From Acidobacteriota bacterium (GTDB lineage: Bacteria > Acidobacteriota > Terriglobia > Terriglobales > Acidobacteriaceae), in assembly GCA_028873155.1 (NCBI GenBank), contig JAGWML010000051.1, positions 1 through 14,013 of the forward strand: a stretch of DNA of 14,013 nt, read 5' to 3'. The notes under the pieces were generated by a model, which saw only the letters and a list, made by a program, of their open reading frames with translations, was not told the origin of the DNA and did no database searches. The translations under genes were made by a program, and so were the position numbers. The number at the start of each line of letters is the position of its first letter. Position 1 is the stretch's first letter. Shown piece after piece: positions 6,874-12,629 of the stretch.

Positions 6874-8538
6874 TCAGCGAACCACCATGGGGATGTGAAT
6901 GCCGCGGTTGCGGGCGGTGGTGCGGGCCAGCTCATACCCCGCGTCTGCGTGGCGCACCACGCCGAGGCCTGGGTCGTTGTTGAGCACGCGTGCAATCCGG
7001 CGTGCGGCTTCGTCGGTGCCGTCGGCCACGGTCACCTGCCCCGCGTGAAGCGAGTAGCCCATGCCCACTCCGCCGCCGTGATGGAAGCTGACCCATGTGG
7101 CGCCCGAGGCGGTGTTAAGCAGCGCGTTGAGGATGGGCCAGTCGGCGACGGCATCCGATCCGTCCAGCATCTTTTCTGTTTCACGATAGGGGCTGGCGAC
7201 CGAGCCGGTGTCGAGATGGTCGCGGCCCATGGCAATGGGCGCGGAGATTTCGCCTTTGCGCACAAGCTCGTTGATGGCCAGGCCCATGCGGGCGCGCTCC
7301 CCATAACCCAGCCAGCAGATGCGCGCAGGCAGCCCCTGAAACGCGAAACGGCCGCGGGCAAGACTGAGCCATCGGGTGAGAATCTCGTTGTCGGGAAAGA
7401 GCTCGAGAGCAAGCTGGTCTGTCCGGTCGATGTCGCGCGGATCACCAGAAAGCGCGACCCACCTGAACGGGCCCTGACCGGTGCAGAAGAGCGGACGGAT
7501 GTACTCCGGCACGAAGCCGGGAATGAGAAAGGCATCGGGGCAGCCGGCATCCAACGCAAAGCGGCGGATATTGTTGCCGTAGTCAAATGCAACCGAGCCG
7601 GCTCGCTGCAGAGCAAGCATCGCGTTGACATGCACCACCATCGACGCGGTGGAACGGCGGACGTACTCTTCCGGGTCGCGCGAACGCAGCGCAGCGGCCT
7701 GCTCGAGTGTGAGTCCCTGCGGGATGTAGCCATTCAGCGGATCGTGCGCGCTGGTCTGGTCGGTGACGACATCGACCTGCACGCCACGGCGTACGATCTC
7801 GGGCAACACATCGGCGCAGTTGCCGACAAGTCCGACCGAAAGCGCGCGGCCCTCGCGCCGCGCGGTCTCGCAGAGGCGCAGTGCCTCATCGAGATCTTCG
7901 GCGAGCGTATCGCAGTAACGCGTGTCGATGCGGCGCTGGATGCGGCTGCGGTCCACCTCAATCACCAGAACCACGCCGCCGTTCAGAGTAACGGAGAGCG
8001 GCTGCGCGCCGCCCATGCCACCCATACCGCCGGTGACAACAAGCCTGCCCTGCAATGAGCCGCCGAAGTGCTGCTCCGCAAGCGCGGCAAAGGTCTGGAA
8101 GGTGCCCTGCAGAATGCCCTGCGTGCCGATGTAGATCCAGCTGCCGGCGGTCATCTGGCCGTACATGATCAGGCCCTTGCGGTCCAGCTCATGAAAGTGC
8201 TCCCACGTAGCCCATTTGCCCACGAGGTTGGAGTTGGCGATAAGGACGCGTGGCGCCATGGCGTGCGTTGGAAAGACCGCGACAGGCTTGCCGGACTGAA
8301 CGAGCAGCGTGTCCTCGTCGCCCAACTGTTCAAGCTCGCGCACGATGGCGTGGAAGCACTCCCAGTTGCGGGCGGCGCGTCCGATGCCGCCGTAGACGAC
8401 GAGATCCTCCGGGCGCTCGGCCACCTCGGGATCGAGGTTGTTCATCAGGCAGCGGAGCGCGGCTTCCTGCTGCCAGCCTTTGCAGCGCAGGCTGGTTCCG
8501 CGAGGAGCGCGGACGACGGGCACGGTCGATGTGGTCAT
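6874..8538 (-). CDS. hutU: Urocanate hydratase (urocanase)
   Basis: HutU adds water to urocanate to give 4-imidazolone-5-propionate, step 2 of histidine degradation, using tightly bound NAD+ as an electrophile. The 554-residue product is the usual size. It shows the Gly-rich NAD loop VTGGMGGMGGAQPL (about 168-181), RPLFCTGQGPFRW (about 348-360), and ARICWLGYGERARMG, whose Cys408 corresponds to the catalytic Cys410 of the Pseudomonas enzyme. SFHHGGGVGMGYS (about 484-496) is also typical. The frame is open 43 codons further upstream, but ATG 8538 follows AGAGGGG at good spacing and fits the family N-terminus. It is the first hut gene in the run; hutH, which makes its substrate, is not in the window. 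The gene upstream on the same strand, 94 bp away, is unrelated. Confidence 0.98.
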   Translation of the reverse strand: MTTSTVPVVRAPRGTSLRCKGWQQEAALRCLMNNLDPEVAERPEDLVVYGGIGRAARNWECFHAIVRELEQLGDEDTLLVQSGKPVAVFPTHAMAPRVLIANSNLVGKWATWEHFHELDRKGLIMYGQMTAGSWIYIGTQGILQGTFQTFAALAEQHFGGSLQGRLVVTGGMGGMGGAQPLSVTLNGGVVLVIEVDRSRIQRRIDTRYCDTLAEDLDEALRLCETARREGRALSVGLVGNCADVLPEIVRRGVQVDVVTDQTSAHDPLNGYIPQGLTLEQAAALRSRDPEEYVRRSTASMVVHVNAMLALQRAGSVAFDYGNNIRRFALDAGCPDAFLIPGFVPEYIRPLFCTGQGPFRWVALSGDPRDIDRTDQLALELFPDNEILTRWLSLARGRFAFQGLPARICWLGYGERARMGLAINELVRKGEISAPIAMGRDHLDTGSVASPYRETEKMLDGSDAVADWPILNALLNTASGATWVSFHHGGGVGMGYSLHAGQVTVADGTDEAARRIARVLNNDPGLGVVRHADAGYELARTTARNRGIHIPMVVR

Positions 8539-8632
8539 GAATCCCCTCTGGGAGATTTCCCCTTGCAAACCACACCTTGAGCATACTCCTGCCCGCGTGG
8601 AGGAGGAGCGAGGCAAACCTGCCGGAGACCTG

Positions 8633-9604
8633 CTATTGCGAGCGGACAGGCAGGTGGAAATCAACACCTGCCATGCGGTTCACACGGTCGGTGGCAACCA
8701 CATCCACCACGTTGAGCGGGACGGCATAGCGGTAGCCGTCGAGCACATACAGGGTCGTCGGAGTGACCACGTAGTTGTAAACCAGAGCCGGCGGCTGACC
8801 ATTATTAAAAACCAAAGTGACGGGCTGCTGTTGATTCTCCTGCCGGTCCGCGCCGGGCCCTACGTAGGGCATGCGCCCCGGGCGGGCGGCTGCGCTTGCG
8901 GTGCGGAGAATGGGCGGCGGGGGTGCAATCTCCTGCGGTGAATACGGAGCCGCGTTCACCGGCTCCATCTGGACAGAAGGCTCGGGCGGAGCGCTGGGCG
9001 GCGGAGTGTAGGCGCTCGGCTGACGGCGGTAGAGGCCGTAGGGGTCTTGCGTGAGCGGTTGCGACCCCGGCACGCCGAGGTCATCCAGAACCTTGAGAGT
9101 GAGCCGGGTTTCGGCCTTCAGCGTGGGGCGAGGTCCGCGGCGGGGCAGATTCAGGAGGTCGATGGGCCAGAGGATCGGCAGGGTCCACTCGACGCTGTCG
9201 CGCACGGCGTGGCCTTTGCCCAGGATGTGGCCTTGCCTATCGACGGCGTACCCAGGCACATCCACGACGCGGGCATGGACGGGAATGATCGTGTCGGGTT
9301 GGATGAGCATGCGGTCGAAGGTCAGCTCCATCCAGCCCTTGCCGACAAAGTGGCCTGGATCCTTGTAGTCCTCAAAGCGGCCGATGAGGTAGCTGTTCTG
9401 CGGCAGCATGGCCATGCCATAGCGGGAGCCATAAGAGGTCTGGCAGAGCACGGGGTCGCCGATAGGCACGGACTTCGAGGAGAGGTGTGGTTCCGAGACG
9501 GTGCATTGGATGAGCGAGCCTGCGGGAATCAGGCGCTCAGCGGTGTCGGCTGCGGAGGGAACGGCGGAGATAAGACCAAGGAGCGCGAAGGCGAAGGTCT
9601 TCAT
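8633..9604 (-). CDS. Secreted protein with IPAG-type N-terminal domain and Pro-rich linker
   Basis: I cannot assign a function. The 323-residue product begins with a clear signal peptide (MKTFAFALLGLISAVPSAA, cleavage near residue 19), so it is exported, probably to the periplasm. Residues about 25-175 (LIPAGSLIQCTV, LSSKSVPIGDPV, LPQNSYLIGRF) recall the beta-barrel region of VirB10/TrbI proteins and related secreted domains, but the similarity is weak. Residues 197-232 are a proline-rich linker. The last 60 residues (VTLVFNNGQ, NYVVTPTTLYVLDG, VPLNVVDVVATDRVNR, GVDFHLP) form a separate small domain that I associate with secreted acidobacterial proteins. ATG 9604 has a textbook AGGAGG six bases upstream; the 62 upstream codons of open frame look non-coding. 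It lies 225 bp downstream of galE and 94 bp upstream of hutU. No secretion-system genes are nearby, so a role in conjugation or type IV secretion is unlikely. Confidence 0.8.
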   Translation of the reverse strand: MKTFAFALLGLISAVPSAADTAERLIPAGSLIQCTVSEPHLSSKSVPIGDPVLCQTSYGSRYGMAMLPQNSYLIGRFEDYKDPGHFVGKGWMELTFDRMLIQPDTIIPVHARVVDVPGYAVDRQGHILGKGHAVRDSVEWTLPILWPIDLLNLPRRGPRPTLKAETRLTLKVLDDLGVPGSQPLTQDPYGLYRRQPSAYTPPPSAPPEPSVQMEPVNAAPYSPQEIAPPPPILRTASAAARPGRMPYVGPGADRQENQQQPVTLVFNNGQPPALVYNYVVTPTTLYVLDGYRYAVPLNVVDVVATDRVNRMAGVDFHLPVRSQ

Positions 9605-9626
9605 AAAGTGCCTCCTGACGGGCAGG

Positions 9627-9650
9627 CTTGAGACGAGACCTTGAGACGAG
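9627..9650. repeat. Tandem 11-bp direct repeat upstream of the secreted-protein gene
   Basis: CTTGAGACGAG occurs twice, at 9627-9637 and 9640-9650, separated by two bases (13-bp period). On the coding (minus) strand it reads CTCGTCTCAAG twice, 23-46 bases upstream of ATG 9604. Two exact copies about one helical turn apart suggest a binding site for a regulator in the leader or promoter, but chance duplication cannot be excluded. Confidence 0.5.
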
Positions 9651-9712
9651 CAATCGGACCGCTGTACAACTTGCCGCGCAGACGCCGATCCCCAGTCAAG
9701 CGATAGCACGTG

Positions 9713-9734
9713 CAGGCAGCCTGGAGACTGCCTG
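9713..9734. repeat. 7-bp inverted repeat downstream of galE
   Basis: CAGGCAG (9713-9719) pairs perfectly with CTGCCTG (9728-9734) around an 8-base loop. It lies in the 225-bp gap between galE and the secreted-protein gene, beyond a first hairpin. It may help to terminate galE or belong to the upstream region of the next gene. Confidence 0.3.
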
Positions 9735-9750
9735 ACGGGAAGTCTAGCAC

Positions 9751-9779
9751 GAAGCCGGAAAGACGGTGAGCCGGGCTTC
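9751..9779 (-). terminator. Candidate galE terminator hairpin
   Basis: On the minus strand, about 50 bases past the galE stop, GAAGCC and GGCTTC (9774-9779 and 9751-9756) form a stem extended by two G-C pairs after a one-base bulge, with a 12-base loop. No T-run follows, so intrinsic termination would be weak. Confidence 0.35.
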
Positions 9780-9829
9780 GACAGGGTCAACAGGACGCAT
9801 GACAGGGCGGATGCGAGATGGCCGCAGCC

Positions 9830-10840
9830 TCACTGGTAGCGCTTCTGATGCCACTGCCAGGCCGTGCGCAGAATGTCGTCGAGCTGGGTGTAGCGCGGCT
9901 TCCAGCCGAGTTCGCGCATCGCCTTCTCCGAGCTGGAGACAAGGACCGCGGGGTCGCCGGCGCGGCGAGGATGAATTTCTGCGGGAATAGGATGACCGGT
10001 GACGCGCCGAGCCGATTCAATCACCTCGCGCACGGAGAAGCCATGACCGTTGCCCAGGTTGTAGATGAGCCGATGCTCGCTTGCAGCCGTGGATTCGAGC
10101 GCGCTCAATGCCAGAAGATGCGCGTCGGCGAGATCGGAGACGTGAATGTAGTCGCGGATGCAGGTGCCGTCTGCCGTTGGATAGTCGTCCCCGTAGATGC
10201 GGATGGATGTGCGGCGGCCGAGGGCGACATCGAGAATCAGCGGAATCAGATGCGACTCAGGCTCATGCGCTTCGCCGCGGGTGATGCCGTTCGGGCCTTC
10301 CGGGGCGCCGGCAACGTTGAAGTAGCGCAGTGAGGCCGAGCGCAGGCCGTGGATCCGATGGAACCACTCCAGCATGCGCTCCACGAGCAGCTTGGACTCG
10401 CCGTAGGTGTTGGTCGGTTGCAGCCGGGCGTCTTCGAGGATCGGCACGGATTCCGGCTCACCATACACAGCAGCCGTCGACGAGAACACAATGCGACGCG
10501 GGCCGTGGGCGAGAACGGCTTCCAGCAAGGACAGGGTGGACGCCGTGTTGTTGCGGAAGTAGATTTCCGGCTTCTGCATCGATTCGCCGGCTTCAATGAG
10601 GGCGGCAAAGTGGAGGACGCCGTCGAAAGGCTGGCCGGATCGAGAAGCTGCGATGAAAAGGTTTTCAAGCGCAGCCCGGTCCGCAAGAGCCCCCTCCACA
10701 AAATCCACCCCCGCCGGAATCAACTCGCGCCGGCCATGGCTCAGGTCGTCATACACCACAGGAAAATGACCACGTTCCGCCAACAAACCCGCAACAGTAC
10801 CACCGATATATCCGGCACCGCCGGTAACCAGGATCTTCAC
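9830..10840 (-). CDS. galE: UDP-glucose 4-epimerase
   Basis: GalE interconverts UDP-glucose and UDP-galactose through an NAD-bound 4-keto intermediate, feeding polysaccharide or LPS synthesis or galactose breakdown. The 336-residue product is an extended short-chain dehydrogenase. It has the NAD loop TGGAGYIG (6-13), LHFAA (76-80), SSTAAVYG (120-127), and the catalytic pair Tyr146 and Lys150 in YGESK. Further family blocks are LRYFNVAGA, DGTCIRDYIHVSDLADAH, YNLGNG and RRAGDPA. I place the start at GTG 10840, because it begins directly with the canonical KILVTGGAGYIG and follows GGAGGA at about 10 bases; the ATG at 10858 would put the Shine-Dalgarno inside the gene. It is divergent from tonB across a 642-bp gap. 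Confidence 0.96.
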   Translation of the reverse strand: MKILVTGGAGYIGGTVAGLLAERGHFPVVYDDLSHGRRELIPAGVDFVEGALADRAALENLFIAASRSGQPFDGVLHFAALIEAGESMQKPEIYFRNNTASTLSLLEAVLAHGPRRIVFSSTAAVYGEPESVPILEDARLQPTNTYGESKLLVERMLEWFHRIHGLRSASLRYFNVAGAPEGPNGITRGEAHEPESHLIPLILDVALGRRTSIRIYGDDYPTADGTCIRDYIHVSDLADAHLLALSALESTAASEHRLIYNLGNGHGFSVREVIESARRVTGHPIPAEIHPRRAGDPAVLVSSSEKAMRELGWKPRYTQLDDILRTAWQWHQKRYQ

Positions 10841-10880
10841 AAAAATGCTGTCCTCCATGAACGCTTTCGGTTACGGTAAG

Positions 10881-10894
10881 TCTATTACAATAGA
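10881..10894. promoter_or_regulatory. Operator-like palindrome upstream of galE
   Basis: TCTATT-ac-AATAGA is a perfect 6-2-6 inverted repeat in an AT-rich patch, 41-54 bases upstream of the galE GTG. The patch contains possible -10 boxes on both strands (TACAAT at 10886-10891 on plus, TATTGT on minus), so a bound regulator could block galE transcription. No -35 is convincing on either strand. Confidence 0.35.
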
Positions 10895-10980
10895 GCAAGC
10901 AGGCGCTGTCTGTGCCATATTGCTGAGACCGTCGCTCAGACGGCGTGTAATCGATTCCTCCTTGGTCCCGAATATGGAAT

Positions 10981-11024
10981 GCTCTTCCCTTTTCCCCAAA
11001 CAAAAGGTTGGGGGCAAAAGGAGC
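10981..11024. repeat. Long bulged hairpin in the galE-tonB gap
   Basis: CTTTT-CCCC-AA (10989-10999) pairs with TT, GGGG and AAAAG (11008-11020) with two single-base bulges, and an outer GCTC (10981-10984) pairs with GAGC (11021-11024). About 15 pairs are possible. There is no T-run beyond it on either strand, so it does not look like a standard terminator. It may be a folded RNA leader element. Confidence 0.4.
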
Positions 11025-11309
11025 AGACGAACCCAAAGGCGGGGCTCTTGCTTGTGCTCGAATGTCTTGGACTAGCCATGGAGTGTCTGGATGTCCGGGG
11101 TGTTGAACCTTGAAAGTGCGATGGCCGTCCTGGCAGGCGCCAGGAGAGAAACGCCGGATGGGCGCGGGTGCGGCAAGACCGGGCAGCAAGCCCAGGCTGC
11201 GCAACTCGTCCGGTGGCTGAACGAAGGCGACCGGCGGCCCGGGATGGAGGCCTCCGCATGCCGGAGGAACGCAACCTCAGGCTTAAATCGGTGTCCACTC
11301 AAACGAAGC

Positions 11310-11340
11310 GGAATGAGCCGGCTGGATAGCCATTCATTCC
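11310..11340. repeat. Interrupted 11-bp hairpin upstream of tonB
   Basis: GGAATGA (11310-11316) pairs perfectly with TCATTCC (11334-11340), and inside it GGCT (11320-11323) pairs with AGCC (11328-11331) around a GGAT loop. It lies 143 bases before the tonB start. It could be a regulator site or a structure in the tonB leader. Confidence 0.4.
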
Positions 11341-11482
11341 GTGCAACACGCATCAAACCAATTGCAATATTTCGTTCGACCATCTTCGCAGGGGCAAGCT
11401 CCTGTTCCATGGTCGATCTGCAAGACATTCAATGGCAGCGCATCGCCGCCAGCGCGAAGGTGAACCCCAGGGAGTGGAATCC

Positions 11483-12535
11483 ATGCCGGTGAATCAAATT
11501 TCAGGACAGACCTTTCTCGGTCTGCTGCCCGAGCCTGAGGGCCGGTCGGCATCGTTTGTCACAAGTACGGTCGTGAACCTGACGATCCTGGCAGTCATCC
11601 TCTATGTCGGCATTATGGCCAAGCAGGTGGTGGAGCAGCGCAAGTATGAGCGGACCGAGCTCATCTTCCCCACAACCCCGCCGCCGCCGCAACCCAAGAT
11701 TAAAGTGAAGATTCCTCCGCCCAAGCCGGTTGAGCTGCCCAAGCCGCCGGTGGTCAAGCTGGAGGCCCCGAAGATCAATCTGCCGAAGCCGGAGCCGAAG
11801 CCCGCGCTCAAGCCCATCCAGATGGAAGCCAAGCTGAACACGCCGCAGATGAGAGAGGCCAAGCCTGCCATCATCCTGGCTCCGCAACCGAAGGCGGCGC
11901 TGACGGCCGCCGCGCCGGCGCAGGTGGCGCAGGCAAAGCCCTCGACGGCACCGGTGCATCTGGGGCAGCTCTTCGGCGTAACGCCGAATCCCAACGCCAC
12001 ACGCCCGGCGACGATTGCGGCGATCGGCAACCCATATGGCGGCATGCAGGGGCCGGCCGTGGCGCCGCGCGGCGTGGTGGGCTCAACCGGAATCGGAAAC
12101 GGGACCCGCTCAGGTTCCAATGCGGGCGTGGTGGGCCGCGTCGCGTCGGCCGGCATTCCCGGCGGCACGGGAACAGCAAGCACCGGCGTAACGGGACACG
12201 TTGCTGCCGCTGGCATTCCCGGAATGACGCAGACGGCTGCGGCCGCGCCGAGAACAGTCGAGCCGGCAGCAACCAGTCTGGAGGTCATCTCCAAGCCGCC
12301 CGTTCAATACACGGCTGAAGCGCGTCAATTGAAGGTACAGGGCGATGTCATACTCAGCGTGACGTTCACGGCGGGCGGCCACGTGGTCGTGCACTCCGTG
12401 CTGCACGGACTGGGCCACGGACTGGACGAAGAAGCGCGCCGTGTAGCGCAGGAGATCCGCTTTCACCCGGCGACACGCAATGGCCTGCCGGTGGACTTGA
12501 CGACCAATATCACCATCACGTTTCAATTGGCATGA
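11483..12535 (+). CDS. TonB-family energy-transducer protein
   Basis: TonB proteins span the periplasm and pass proton-motive energy from ExbB/ExbD to outer-membrane receptors. The 350-residue product has a short cytoplasmic start, one membrane helix (about 26-46), a long Pro/Lys-rich stretch (about 65-135: TTPPPPQPKIKVKIPPPKP and several KPP/KPEPK blocks), and a Gly/Ala-rich region (about 180-255) with a near-exact repeat of VA-S/A-AGIPG. The C-terminal TonB domain is at about 266-350 (KPPVQYTAEARQLKVQGDVI, LDEEARRVAQEIRFHPA, NITITFQL). ATG 11483 follows AGGGAG at about 8 bases; 17 more upstream codons are open but lack this. exbB/exbD are not in view. The M48-like gene follows 94 bp downstream on the same strand. 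The protein could instead be a TonB-domain protein not engaged in receptor energising. Confidence 0.88.
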   Translation: MPVNQISGQTFLGLLPEPEGRSASFVTSTVVNLTILAVILYVGIMAKQVVEQRKYERTELIFPTTPPPPQPKIKVKIPPPKPVELPKPPVVKLEAPKINLPKPEPKPALKPIQMEAKLNTPQMREAKPAIILAPQPKAALTAAAPAQVAQAKPSTAPVHLGQLFGVTPNPNATRPATIAAIGNPYGGMQGPAVAPRGVVGSTGIGNGTRSGSNAGVVGRVASAGIPGGTGTASTGVTGHVAAAGIPGMTQTAAAAPRTVEPAATSLEVISKPPVQYTAEARQLKVQGDVILSVTFTAGGHVVVHSVLHGLGHGLDEEARRVAQEIRFHPATRNGLPVDLTTNITITFQLA

Positions 12536-12629
12536 GCCAGCCCTTCCCATGGGCCGCGAGACCTGCTGAAACGGAACTCAACCGGAAAATGCGGTATAAG
12601 GAACGAGACGCAACACCTAGGAGCAATGA

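Larger units (their letters stand above)
10841..11482. other. 642-bp galE-tonB gap with hairpins, no assigned gene
   Basis: No open frame here looks like a real protein: those on either strand overlap one another, have arginine- and serine-rich composition and lack good Shine-Dalgarno sequences. The gap holds several foldable elements: a 14-bp operator-like palindrome (10881-10894), a bulged stem (10981-11024), a stem CCTCCG/CGGAGG with a 5-base loop (11251-11267), and an 11-bp interrupted stem (11310-11340). I compared it by eye with RNase P, SRP RNA, tmRNA and common riboswitch cores and found no match. It may be a long 5' leader of tonB, a small RNA gene, or decayed sequence. I find no confident promoter for tonB. 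Confidence 0.45.

Noticed and set aside
6895..8058. 387-codon plus-strand open frame antisense to hutU
   Set aside because: hutU is unmistakable on the other strand; long antisense frames are common in GC-rich genes, and this one has no family resemblance.
8603..8632. GGCAAACC-type motif recalling a cyclic-di-GMP riboswitch
   Set aside because: Only the short motif is present, on the strand opposite to the genes; no paired stems or second conserved block follow.
11060..11280. RNase P, SRP RNA or FMN-riboswitch-like fragments in the galE-tonB gap
   Set aside because: Isolated short matches only (for example GTCTGGATG); the conserved cores of these RNAs are absent.
11091..11492. 133-codon plus-strand open frame before tonB
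   Set aside because: Overlaps the tonB start, has an implausible composition, no Shine-Dalgarno, and covers several perfect hairpins.
11334..11552. Minus-strand open frame ending in a CPC...CC pattern resembling a SEC-C zinc motif
   Set aside because: The spacing (about 14 residues, with an extra Cys between) does not fit the motif, the frame overlaps the tonB start on the opposite strand, and there is no good Shine-Dalgarno.
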